Below the pieces are notes generated by a model. It searched no databases, had not been told where the DNA came from, and saw nothing but the letters and a program-made list of their open reading frames with translations. From Zygnema cylindricum (Eukaryota > Streptophyta > Zygnematophyceae > Zygnematales > Zygnemataceae), in assembly GCA_037447655.1 (NCBI GenBank), contig JBBHKE010002877.1, positions 198,466 through 262,465 on the forward strand: a stretch of DNA of 64,000 bases. The letters are read 5' to 3'. This document shows positions 45,164 to 55,730 of the stretch, in pieces. The translations under genes and the position numbers were made by a program. How positions within the stretch are numbered: position 1 is the first letter of the stretch; each line of letters begins with the position of its first letter.

Positions 45164-46210
45164 AGGTTGCACCTTACTAATCCAACAGCATGCCCCATTC
45201 CCAACATACAACACATACCCAGAAGTACACCTCCTCATCGGAGCATCCCCATAACAGGCATCACTCCAAGTGGTGATGTCACTATTATCCCCTCCCAAAT
45301 GTAATCACAGATCTCTCGTTCCTTTCAAGTATCGCATGATCTTTTTGACCCCTTCCCAATATTTCTTCCCAGGATCATTCAGACTCCTACTTAATACTTC
45401 TACGGCTGGTGCTATACTAGGAAGAGTACAATTCATGAAATAGATCAAACTACCGACAACTGTTTGTACCGAATATTTTGCATAAACTTGCTTTCCTCAG
45501 GTCCTAACTCATCATCCTAGATCAAGATTCTCTCTTCTAAGATTCCCTCATTTCCCTTCTTTAATCCATTGGAGTAGTACAACTATATGTTTTATCCATT
45601 TGAAAATTTTCAAGCATATTTCTTATCGCTTATTTTTGAGTTAGTCTTATCGTTTTCTTCTCCCTATCCGTCTCTATCTGAATCCCCAAAACATAGTTTG
45701 CCTCCCCCAAGTCTTTCATTTTGAACCTACTATTTAGATCCTTTTTAATCTATAAATTTTCCCCATTGATTTACTCAACATAAGCAAATCGTCAACATAG
45801 ATGGCAATGAAATTTTATTCCTTCCTCGTCCTCAAATAAATAAATAGAATGATCTGAACTAATTCGAATATATCCCAAATACATCAAAAACTCGTCCAGC
45901 TTCTTATTCCATTGGCGTGGAGCTTGCTTTAGTCTATAAAGAGACTTTACCAACCTGCACACCTTACTTTCTTCTTTCTCTACAAATCATTCCGACTATC
46001 GCATGAAGATCTCTTCTTCTAATTCTTCGTTTAAAAAAGCGGTTTTTATGTCCATCTGGTGCACCTTTATGTCTTTTGATGCCGCCAAACAAGTTAGAAT
46101 CCGGCCGAAGGGAAATCTAACAACCAGAGCGAAGGTCTCCTCATAATTTATTCCCTCCTTATGTGTTAGTTGTCCTCCCTTCCTCCGTACGATAGAGTCA
46201 GTAGAAGGTG
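45164..46210 (-). pseudogene. copia RT-RNase H fragment (element G)
   Basis: Minus-strand RT (about 46200-45600: HKEGINYEETFALVVRFP, QMDIKTAFLNEELEEEIFMR, a YVDD region near 45800) and the start of RNase H (45500-45170: TTWSDACYGDA, GYVLYVGNGACCW). It is broken by several frameshifts and abruptly ended on both sides, by the LTR at 45163 and by unrelated sequence near 46200. Confidence 0.75.
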
Positions 46211-46269
46211 GAATGAGGCCCCGGAACTCCTGGGAGTGCAAATGTGCCGAAGATGCACACGAGCTTGAC

Positions 46270-46961
46270 AAGGGTGAAGTTCCTATTTACGGAAAATCCA
46301 GCCGGCCTATATGTCTAAGCATTGTTTGCTACCGCTGATTTTCCACCATTAAATGCTATTTGAGTTGCCTCTTCCTCTAGAATGTAAGTTTCAGCTACAG
46401 TTATATTCCATCTAGCCTTCTCTAAACTTTTCAGTTGTTCCGCGGATCCTTTATATTCAGCATGAAGCCCTCTCATTAAAATCATAACTTAATGATAGGG
46501 AGGAAAATTCCCCCCGAAACATGCATTTTCCGACAGCAAAAGCTTTAAGCCATTACAATAAGAGTTCATATCACCCCCGGTATACTTATAATCCCAAAAT
46601 TTCCCTGCAGTTATAACCTCATTCTGCTCACTAGCTAGGACATATGACTCCCGCAAAGCCTCCATATGTCAGATGCTTCAGAGATATTGATATATGTCAT
46701 GTTCAAATCTTCGGACAAGAGTAATTTGAGAACATGCAATGCATTGTCATTTTTCTTTTCAAAATCCGGATCCGTATCCGTAAGAACACTGGAAATCACA
46801 TCAAACAATCTTACTTGCTTAAGGTAAGACTTAGTCAAATCCGCCCAATATATATATTTTTGGCCATTAAACACCGGGATCTGTGAGGGCGGGCCCGTCA
46901 CCTTTTGACTTGAGGCAACCGGTGACCCAGAGGAAGAAGAAGAAGCACTAGCAGTTGCCAT
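46270..46961 (-). pseudogene. copia Gag fragment (D-like family)
   Basis: ATG at 46961 opens a Gag N-terminus, MATASASSSSSGSPVASS, then GPPSQIPVFNGQKYIYWADL, down to 46635. Decayed Gag (YILEEEATQIAF) continues to about 46300. Unlike the intact family, this start lies outside the LTR and has a Ser/Ala-rich leader. It reads away from the LTR at 46985-47721, so that LTR acts as its 5' LTR. Confidence 0.75.
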
Positions 46962-46984
46962 AATATTCAGATTACAAAGAGGAA

Positions 46985-47721
46985 ACTCTCACGGAAACCA
47001 CAATAAGACTAACTTCACAATGAAGCCCCAAGCAAACCAGACACACATTAGGTCTGCAAATTTGTCAAAATATAAACAGCATAACAAAGAAACGACATGC
47101 AGAATTTCACAGGGGCCTGCCTAAAGGTCACAATGATCTTGCAATTCAAAAAGACACAAAAAAAATGGCTTCGTAGTTTTCCATTCACTGAATTCCTAAC
47201 TCCAAAATATTCTAATTCCTACATATACAAAAGTGAACTTACATCTGATCTACACCATACCACAACTACCGTGGTGTGTCGGTAAACTAAACATTTATCA
47301 AACTAAACCCGCCATCTACCGTACGAGTATTTACATCAATCCTTAACCCTAGCCGCTGCTAAAGTACGCTGTCAAAGTTAGTCCGCTGAAATGACGGCTC
47401 CGTCGATATTTCTCTTCCAAAAATGACGGTGAACTCCGTCCGCCGTCCGCGTATTCATTCATCACCGAAGATCAACCTCCACGTGTAAATCTGCTCCCTC
47501 AAGTAAATATGTACTTTGTCAACCAACTCAACCAAGCTTGACTTCCCCACAGACTGACACGTGTACATAGAGTGTACCAAATATGTGAACTCCCTTTGGA
47601 GTTACATACCACACCACATCTTGTCTACGTCAACTCGGTCTGTACACAAAAACCAGCTAAGTCTTAACTCTCTTTCTCACACACGAGATATAGAGAGGAC
47701 TAAAGGTTTCCTAAACCAACA
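46985..47721 (-). mobile_element. copia LTR shared by two partial elements
   Basis: On the minus strand it starts TGTTGGTTTAGGAAACC at 47721, after the purine tract TTTAGGGGAG (47722-47731). The 3' edge is near 46985 but is not fixed; no convincing PBS was found. Pol lies on its upstream side (47722-50104) and Gag on its downstream side (46961-46270). Confidence 0.6.
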
Positions 47722-50104
47722 CTCCCCTAAACCTTTAGACTCTCTCAGCAACTAAGTCCACATGCCTCTCTACAAAACTTCAACTTAGGTGCAGGTAAAG
47801 GCTTAGTCATCATATCTGCTACCATCATCTCATCCGGCAAATAACTGCATTTTAAAATTATGTTCACCACCTTCTCTCTTACAAAATGCAACTTTATATG
47901 AATTTGCTTGCTTTTTAAGTGATGACTTGGGTTAGATGCAATCGCTATAGCAGCCTGGTTGTCATACCACACTATTTGAGGTCCATATTGCATAAAGTAA
48001 AGTTTTTCAAGGAGAGACTTTACCTAAAGTAACTCATTGATAGCTGAGCTGGCTGCCATGTATTCAGCCTCCATTGTAAACTGAGTTGTGACTTTCTGAA
48101 GCTTGCTGCTCCAGCAACATGTTCCACTTCTGATCTTCACAATGAATCCGGTGGTGGAGCGGCGGCTTGGCATGTCTCCGTAGCTCGCATCCCTCCAAGT
48201 TTGAATCTTGACCTCTTCTCTACCGAGAGCAAGTCATAGATTCCGTGTCCCTGCAAGATACCAAAGGACCCTCTTTGCTGCCTCCCAATCCGATCTCCTC
48301 GGATTTTGTAAACTCCGGCTTAGAGCACTATCTGCACTCGCGATGTCCGAGTGTGTGCAGTTCATGAAGTAGATTAGGCTACCAACAATTTGACGATATG
48401 GAATGACAACCATAGAATCTGCCTCCCTGATTCCAAGGTGTCATCAAAAATTACTCATCCCTCGGTCTCATGCCTTCCACCTTTTGCTTGAATTCTATAG
48501 GAGTGGCACTTCCCTTTGTCTCTGCCATGCCAAACTTCTCAAGCATATTCCGAATCGCTTTCCGTTGTGTTAGATAGATTATTCTCCTATCTCTATCCCT
48601 TTCTACCTGAATCCCAGGAATATACTTTGCCTCTCCTAAATCTTTCATCTCAAATCTCGAATTCAAGGCTACATTTATTTTCTTAATCTCATTTAATGAC
48701 TTACTCAGTAGCAGCAAATAATCTACATACAAAAAAATGTAAATAATCCCATCTTCCTTAGTGATCTGAACTAATCCTCACAAAACCGAGACCAGTTAGA
48801 AACTCATCTAGTTTCAGATTCCACTGACGTGGAGCTTGCTTCAGACCATACAAAGATTTCAGCAGTTTACAGACCAGATTTTCATTTTCGGTCTCTGCAT
48901 ACATTTCATGTTGCCACATATAAATCACTTCCTCTAAATCTCCATGCAAGAAAGTTGTATTAACATCCATTAGATGTAGTTCCATATTCTCAATGGTTGC
49001 TAAAGACAAAAGAATTCTAACATTTGAAAATCCGGACAACCGGAGAAAAAGTCTCCTCATTGTCAATTCCCCCCTTCTAACTATACCCCTTTGCTACAAG
49101 CCTAGCTTTATATCTTTCAATAGAAATATCTGGATTTAGCTTAACTTTAAAAACCCACTTACAACCGATAGCCTTTCGATCCGGCGGAAGCTCCACAAGC
49201 TCCCTAGTTTGAGCCTCCATTATCGATCGCATTTCATCATTTGCCGCGGAGATCCATTGATCCTTTTCCGAGGTTGAAAAGGCTTCTTGTATGGTGACAG
49301 GCTCCATTGTGGTGGCAGAAAATAGGGCATGTTTTGCTGGTTCACCTTGCAGCCTGATGCTTTGCCTTCTTTCGCCTGGAAAATCTGAGGTTGGAACTGT
49401 TGGATCCGTACGCTACCAACGACGACAACGACGAGGAGGAGGAGGAGGAGGAGGAGGAGGAGGAGGAGGAGCTTGCTGTACAGGTTGAACAACCGGAATG
49501 ACCGGAGTAGGAATAGAGAAAGAACTTGTGAAAGAGGAAAGAGGAACATTTTCAAAAATTACATATTCTTGATTTTTGGCATTTTTCTCAAAATCTGTCA
49601 TGTCAAAAACATCAACCGATTGACTTTCTTCCTTAACCTGAATATTCTTAGCAACCTAAAGAGTTTTCCTATCTGGGTTGTAAACTCTATAGCCTACTGA
49701 CTCATCATCATAACCCATAATAATTCCCGGGACAGATTTTGGATGAAGCTTAGAAATAGGAAGATTATCCAAAATAAAATATTTACTACCAAAAACCCGG
49801 AAGTGACTTACATTGGGTTTCTTTCCGCTCCACATTTCATAAAGTGTCTTCCCTTTTACCGCCTTAGTTTCTATTCTATTCCTAACATAAGATGCACAAG
49901 AGAAAGCCTCACCCCAAAACTTGAAATCTATCCCTTTATCCAACATCATAGATTTTGCACTTTCCGTTAAAGTCCGGTTAAGTCTTTCGGATACTCCGTT
50001 TTGCTCCCGAGTATAGGGAGCTGTAAACTGACGAGATATGCCGCGTTCCCTTAAATAATCCGAGAATGCATTCGAAATATACTCTCTTCGTTGTCGGACC
50101 GAAG
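47722..50104 (-). pseudogene. copia integrase end-RT-RNase H fragment (D-like family)
   Basis: On the minus strand. Integrase from the catalytic region (about 50104, SDN-like; REQNGVSERLNRTL near 49990) continues to the C-part at 49949-49656 (FWGEAFSCASYVRNR, SHFRVFGSKYF). A Pro-rich linker encoded by a GGA repeat (about 49433-49470) follows. RT is in pieces (49307-49077, 49066-48758, 48732-48451: RLVAKGYS, NTTFLHGDLEEV, YGLKQAPRQW). The RT box reads MYVDYLLLL, so the second Asp of YVDD is Tyr. RNase H ends with DNQAAIAIASNP and MTKPLPAPKLKFCREACG at 47993-47745. It is truncated within integrase at 50104. Confidence 0.8.
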
Positions 50105-50116
50105 AGAGAGAATCGA

Positions 50117-50436
50117 CTTTTATTTTTTTAGTGTCCGTCTAGCTTTTCCGGGTGTCCACCTTTTGTAAATCTGGTCGTTTCCTTGTCCACGTCGGTTGCG
50201 CGATGTGGCATGTTGGCGATACAAAAACTAAAAAAACCCAAAATTACATAATGTATGACGTCATAGAATTTGTTGTAATACAAGGCTTGCCAAGTGTTAG
50301 GAAGTTTTTTTTGCAATCACGGGCTAGGGTTGCAGATTTATACCTCACATGTGCCGATAGTATCGATGTGTGCTCATACATATCACTACTGTTTACCTTA
50401 TATCGCTATCAATGTTAATGTTTTCTTTGCGACTTA
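50117..50436 (+). repeat. dispersed repeat X, copy 2 (left part)
   Basis: A copy of 34185-34515. It ends ctttgcgactta at 50436, where the MITE starts. Sequence continuing the same repeat resumes after the MITE pair at 52617 and ends about 52800 with gcgatacacagtgta. Confidence 0.7.
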
Positions 50437-51149
50437 GGGTGGCCTTCCATTAGCGAAAAAGTGGGGTTTTTAACAGAGGGCCTTGTCGTTTGGTACAGGT
50501 CCGTACCATTTATTATTTTAAGGAAAACATAATTACGAAAAAATGTCCAAGGTTGTAGGCGTAAATTCGGACCGTCGGATGCTATTACACTTTTTATCCG
50601 AGATACCACGTCACTAACCCTACAGTTTGTTAAGACCGTGCACAGGGAGGATAATTCTCAAAGACAGAACGAGTAAAAATAAGTCACGTGGAAAAGGGGA
50701 AAAAAATCCAAAATGAGCGCGCGCGTATGTGCGTACACGTTGCAAGGGCCACGTGTTTTCCGCTATGGTGGCTACGAATCCGCCGAAATCATCCCATCAC
50801 GCTCCCACCATCAAATTCTGCTGCCGCCATTTTGTTGTTGCGTTTTGAAATTTTGGGTAGTACATTTAATGCCCTCTGTACGAGTCATGTACGACTCATT
50901 AATTACCTCCGTTGGTGCATATATTTCCTCCGCTGGTACAAGTATTACCTCCTTTCGTACAGATATTGCATTCAGACTTTGCAATCTAAGATTCTTTCAA
51001 GATTATAAGCATCTAATATTAACCTACGCGTTACCAACTAGAATGAGCCAAGCAAATAAAAAGTGGTTTACTGACGCAACCTAATGAAAGGCACGCACTC
51101 CAGTAAAATTTTCCGTACAATTACTGGGACGTTTAATGGAAGTCCACCC
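50437..51149. mobile_element. MITE, 713 bp, TSD TTA
   Basis: The left end is GGGTGGCCTTCCATTAGCG. The right end is the complement of GGGTGGACTTCCATTAAACG. TTA repeats at 50434-50436 and 51150-51152. The interior holds gtacgg-rich spacers (50870-50970) and the phrase aatattagatgc on the reverse strand shared with 34516-34678. It is non-coding. Confidence 0.8.
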
Positions 51150-51152
51150 TTA

Positions 51153-52613
51153 GAGTGGCCTTCCATTAGGCGTTTCAGTAATCTTACGAAAAACTTTACT
51201 GAAGGGCGTTCCTTCCGATCCAGGTACCTGCCGTCAGACAAACTAGACGTTAGCTTTATCCGTTTAGTCTAAGACTAGTGTTAAATGATACAGGGTTCAA
51301 TAATTATATATAGACTTACACGTAGATTAATTCATTCAACTAAAAATTTATTCACGATGCATAGATCCAGTTATGTAGAGTATGGAGAAGAAACAGATAC
51401 CGCACATTTTGTTTCGATAGCGAAACAAACACCTCGCAAGTACTTATGACGGCTACGATTGAAATCTAGTTTCGATCGGACGGCCGAAAAGGATGCCAAG
51501 ATCGCGGAAGAGAATCTCGGCGGTTTGCGGTCGTCGCCACATAGGATGACACGTGGCATAATGACATTGGATCGCGACAACTTCGGAGATTACGGGAACA
51601 AATCCGAATATAACATGTGTCGACATTTTGGCCATGTCGTACGATGGCTGTACAGAAAGTACATCGGCACCTGTACTTTTCTGTACGACACAATAATTTG
51701 ATTGGTGTCGTACGTCAGTAGATAGAGTTTTAGAGAGGGAATAGAACTTAGAATATTTCAGGTAGGTAGTCGCCTCTTTGAGAGAGCACCTTATATAAAA
51801 GGCTAACTGGACAACCATAACTATCAATTTACTTGACCATTTTCAGTGATTCTTTTTGTTGCCGACTCAGGGGAGTCCGGCCTACACAGAGGTATAGTCG
51901 ATCAGAGTTTTTGTTTGCCAAGGTGGTTGCATTTCTAAGGGAAATTCAAAATGGGTGAATGTGTCCAAAACTCATATTCTAACTTTGAATTATGTGGTGG
52001 AACTGAGCACACAAAAAGTCTTATTTCACAAGGGTGAAGCCTTGATGGGGTTCTGATTGTCAAGGGGTGAATCATTTGGGTTTATATCAATTGGAGTCGG
52101 CACCATCTAGATTAGCTTCTTTTGGATCTGCGATATATGTGGACAATAGAGCAGACAGAGTTTCAATATTTGTAGTAACACTATAATGTACTACCCAAAA
52201 TTTTAAAACGCAACGACAAAAAGGAGGCGGCAAGCTTTGATGGTGGGAGCGTGACGTGATAATTTCGGCGGATTCGCAGCCACCGTCGCGGAAGGCACAT
52301 GGCCCTTGCGACGTTACGCACATACGCGCGCGCTCATCGTGGATTTTTTTTACTTTTCCACGCGGCCTATTTTTACACGTTCAGTCTTTGCAAAGTCTTC
52401 TCCATGTGCACGGTCGTTGCAAACTGTAAGGTTGGTGACGTGGCATCTCGGATAAAAAGTATAATGGCATCTGACGCTCAAAATTTGCGCCTACAACCTT
52501 GGAGATTTTCTTGTAATGATGTTTTCCTTGGGAAAAAAATAGGGTACGAACCTTTACGAAATGGTACGGCCCTCAGTAAACAACCCCACTTTTTCGGTAA
52601 TGGAAGGCAACCC
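51153..52613. mobile_element. second MITE, abutting the first, interrupted by an LTR fragment
   Basis: It starts GAGTGGCCTTCCATTAGGCG at 51153 immediately after the shared TTA (51150-51152). It ends with the complement of GGGTTGCCTTCCATTACCG at 52613, followed by TTA (52614-52616). The segment 51217-52165 inside it is copia LTR. The MITE itself is about 512 bp. Confidence 0.7.
51217..52165 (+). mobile_element. copia LTR, 5'-truncated
   Basis: It begins inside the LTR (gatccaggtacctgccgtca, equivalent to 35729) and runs to the normal 3' end CAGAGTTTCA at 52165. The first about 215 bp of the LTR are missing. It gives an uninterrupted reference for the site where element C inserted in the LTR at 36407/40342. 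Confidence 0.75.
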
Positions 52614-52616
52614 TTA

Positions 52617-52800
52617 AACCATCTTGTCTCCGTGCACACGTGTCAGATTATGGATCTGACCGGTTGTGATTGAAATCCAAGATTCCCACCTTTCGATTTG
52701 CGGTCTCCATGTGAAAATCCTACAGATGTGTACGGAGAAAAGCTGTTTTAAGTGGCGTAAAAAATATTAACACTAATAGCGATACACAGTGTATTGTACC
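52617..52800 (+). repeat. right part of repeat X / TA-family arm
   Basis: It contains gtttaagtggc-like and attaacactaatagcgatacac, the complement of the left arms seen at 20786 and 50400. This supports reading 50117-52800 as one foldback-type element that received two MITEs. Confidence 0.55.
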
Positions 52801-52914
52801 CTGTAGCCACAAAATGTCGATAATTGAACTACAGTAGTTTTTTTCTTAACGCTCATTATTTGAGCGGTTGAAATTCAGCCTCGTCATTCGGATTTGAATT
52901 TGGATTTTAAGCAC

Positions 52915-53117
52915 TACACCGCGAATTGTTATTAGCGTTGAGAAATTATTAGTGTAAAGAAATAATTAGCGTCATTCATTCTAATTTAGTGCCAGGAGAC
53001 GTGGCAGATTATAGTCCACGTCCTTAAATAGTGGAGTTTATTCTATTTAAGGTATTAATGTCAAAATTTTGGGGTGCCGATATAGAGTTCATAACGCTAA
53101 TAACGATTCGCGGTGTA
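52915..53117. mobile_element. TA-flanked MITE, about 200 bp
   Basis: The ends TACACCGCGAATTGTTATTAG and (complement) TACACCGCGAATCGTTATTAG differ at one position over about 25 bp, with TA at both borders. The interior ccgatatagagttcataacg is shared with 27740-28321. It lies about 300 bp upstream of the PPR-like gene. Confidence 0.75.
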
Positions 53118-53425
53118 ATTAACGCCCCGCACTAATACTTTCGTTACCCTAATTTGGATTTTTATTGTGTACTGTACCGTACAGTGGCTGTTGTCGAACA
53201 AAAGTCCAATAAAAATTTCACCAGCTTTTTTACCCGCCGGTAACGGCTGTACGGAAAATGCTGTCTTCACGCCTGCGACTTGACTGTACGCGTGAAATTC
53301 TGTAACTTAACCCACGTGAGAGGAGCAAATCGCTCGTCGTAAGTCGACAAGGAATAGGTCTCTAATCAATTCTTCCGTACGTGGCTTTTCTCACACGTGC
53401 TAAGGTATCTACCATTTTGTGTCCA
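53118..53425 (+). other. upstream region of PPR-like gene
   Basis: About 300 bp with CACGTG-type boxes (53313, 53440 region) and GTACGG motifs. No promoter element can be fixed. An in-frame stop at 53363-53365 limits the coding start to ATG 53426. Confidence 0.4.
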
Positions 53426-55730
53426 ATGGCTGCCATACCACGTGTCACCCTGCCCTCTTTGGATGGATCCATGTCCTCGACAGTCATACCTTCTAGGACT
53501 GCTTTCACACGTGTCACTCCGTCTTACGTGGCATGCTTGACAGTCGGTACGCGATGCAGCTACAGTACGGAAGAGTACGGCAGTCGATACAGCCGACCTG
53601 ACCGATTTGCTCAGGTTAGACGCCCATCTGTAGCCGACCGTACGATTCCCGTTGACGAGTGGCTGCTCTCGCTGTCGAATCGTGTGGAGAAGCTGTGTGC
53701 TGACGTGGAATCACCCGCATCTCTGCCACGTGGCAGTAAGAACCAACGCGACTCATCTGTAGAAGAAGAAATAGATGTACGGATTTTAAGGACGCATGCA
53801 AACCTCCTTCGAGCCGGGAGATTAGAAGAATGTCTGGATTTGCTGCGATCCACTGTTCCTTCTCCTACTTCAGCCATGGCTGCCGTGAAGCCCTTAGAAC
53901 TGACGGTGTATGATTCTGACCGGTAAGGTTTTGCAGTGCGTGAGAGAGAAAGGTGTCGGTTAGGGTTATAAAGTTTTGCTCAATTTTCTCGCAAGAAAGG
54001 GTGTTCAGTATTTGGAGTGGTTAGGGCAAGGCATAGCCTTCGGGCTAGGGTTAAGATTGGGATTCTAGTTAGGGTTAGGGTTTCGGTAACGGTTAAGGTT
54101 GGGGCAAGGGTTAGGGTTAGGGTTAGGGTTAGGGTTAGGGTATGGCCAGAGATTGAAATAAGGGTCAGAGTTGAGGTTCATACAAGAGGTAGACCAAGTG
54201 TTGAGGTAGAAATTTGGTAGAGATTCTGGTTATCGCAAAGGTAAGGTTAGTACTGAGCTAGGTTAAAATGCAAGTTAGGACTGGAGGCAGGTCTTATTTT
54301 TTTCATTATGGCCAATCTCAAGCTTATCTTTGGCAGTAATGCTTGGGGCCTGGATTTTAGGGTTTTTCGCTTTTCTTCTTCCTCCTTCGTTCCTACCCTG
54401 AAAAAGGAGAACGATAAGAGATAAGTTTGTTTCCTTAACTTGGTTTTTTATAGCATCGATTATATACTTAACTTCAACTTAAAACAAAGTCGAAGAAGAC
54501 AAACTTATCTCTTACAGTACCTTATGTATACTTTTTAGGGATTTGAATCATGTCCCCTCCTTCCTTGGTCCTTATCCTGAAACAAAAGGATGAGGATGTT
54601 TTTTTCACTTTGTTTTAATCGATGTCTTTTCTTTTTTTTCAGGGATTTGAATCATATCGGTTTTCTTTTAGCGGCATTAGACGGAGGTAGTGTGGATCTC
54701 GCATTCGAGTATGCGGGAACCCTACCGCCCTCCATATCGGCCTATAATGTTCTTCTGGGAGCCATAATTCTGGCCAATCATGAGGCAGCCCTGGATCTCC
54801 CTCTCAACACGGCTCGCCAGCGCGGCCTCTCTCTCGACCGACTCTCCTTCTCTCTTCTCATATGGGATGCTCTCAGGGTGAGGCTTTGGAAGATGGGGAG
54901 GTTGGTGTGGGGGAGATGGAGAGGGAGAGAGAGACAAGGTCACAGGGAAGCGTCTCTCTCTTGACCGACTCTCCTTCTCTCTTCCCATATGGGGTGCTCT
55001 CAGGTTGAGGCTTTGGAAGATGGGGAGGTTGGTGTGGGGGAGAGGGAGGGGGAGAGGGAGAGAGAGAGAGAGACGAGGTCACGGGGAAGCGTCTCGCTCT
55101 CGACCGACTCTCCTTCTCTCTTCTCATATGGGATGCTCTCAGGGTGAGGCTGTGGGAGATGGGGAGGTTGGTTTGGGGGAGAGGGAGAGAAGGAGAGAGA
55201 GACGAGGTCACGGTGAAGCATCTCTCTCTATACCGACTCTCCTTCTCTTTTCCAATATGGGATGCTCTCAGGGTGAGGCTGTGGGAGATGGGGAGGTTGG
55301 TTTGGGGGAGAGGGAGAGAGAGAGAGAGACAAGGTCACGGGGAAGCGTCAAGGAAGAAGGGTAGGTAACTGGAAGTGTGAAGGAGCGAGCGATAGGAGGG
55401 GGGAAGGAGGGGAAGGGGAGGGTGGACGAGCGGTGGGGGGAGAAAGTGGGAGGAAACCGGGACGAGGATGGGAGATGGTGAGTAGAGAAAGGAAAAGGGG
55501 TAAGGTAGTGTACGGGAGGAAAGTTAGAATGGAGGGAGATAGGGACCTGGAGAGGGAGAGGGAGAGGGAGAGGGAGAGGGATAGTATGGATTTTGCTTAT
55601 TTTGGGTGTTTTTTGTGGTTTGCAGAAAGGGAACTCAAATGCGGTTGAAACTATTTATCAGAAGAGTCTCTCTGAAGACATCTTCCCAAAGTCCATAATT
55701 CTCGAAGATCTTGTTAAGGTTTTGTCTTGA
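53426..55730 (+). CDS. short PPR-like protein, probably organelle-targeted (3 exons)
   Basis: Exons 53426-53922, 54643-54877 and 55626-55730, with GT-AG introns in phases 2 and 0, give an 837-nt frame of 278 residues ending TGA. ATG 53426 is the first after an in-frame stop. Residues 1-55 are rich in Ser, Thr and Arg with few acidic residues (MAAIPRVTLPSL, RTAFTRVTPS, TRCSYST), as in mitochondrial or plastid transit peptides. Helical-repeat sequence follows: RILRTHANLLRAGRLEECLDL, ISAYNVLLGAIILANHEAAL, and RGLSLDRLSFSLLIWDAL, which fits a 35-residue PPR unit. The last exon reads KGNSNAVETIYQ. PPR proteins bind organelle RNA. It is short for the family. A possible donor AAG/GTTTTG at 55718 could splice on to unseen exons. 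Tandem copies of exon 2's end follow it. Confidence 0.65.
54040..54141 (+). repeat. interstitial TTAGGG-type repeat in intron 1
   Basis: About five and a half perfect GGTTAG units (54107-54141) within a wider zone of degenerate units (54040-54190: ggttaag, ggtttcgg, ggttaaggtt). The unit is TTAGGG, not the common plant TTTAGGG. Confidence 0.9.
54350..54642 (+). repeat. intron 1 duplication including a copy of the 3' splice region
   Basis: tttttagggatttgaatcat at 54533-54552 repeats the exon 2 acceptor and first codons (ttttcagggatttgaatcat, 54637-54656). A second pair, cctccttc...cctacc/ccttatcctgaa with aggag/aggatgagg, lies at 54380 and 54558. The upstream copy lacks the following coding sequence, so it is a partial duplication. 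Confidence 0.7.
54823..55349 (+). repeat. four tandem copies of an exon 2/intron 2 junction
   Basis: Units of 127, 139 and 129 bp, measured between successive gaccgactctcc marks (54836, 54963, 55102, 55231). Each contains the last about 45 bases of exon 2 (gaccgactctccttctctct, then atggg-tgctctcag), the 5' splice site (ggtgagg, or gttgagg in copy 2), and a GA-rich spacer ending aaggtcac.ggaagc. Three extra potential splice donors therefore lie downstream of the one used in the model. Confidence 0.9.

Noticed and set aside
49413-49601. Pro-rich peptide from a GGA repeat as a separate small gene
   Set aside because: It lies in frame order within the copia integrase-RT linker and is a microsatellite expansion in a dead element.
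50713-51084. 123-residue plus-strand frame with partial match at 52087-52323 on the other strand
   Set aside because: The similarity arises because both lie in copies of the same MITE; it is not a protein gene.
54017-54220. Plus-strand frame with RVRVRV repeat
   Set aside because: Translation of the TTAGGG-type array in intron 1 of the PPR-like gene.
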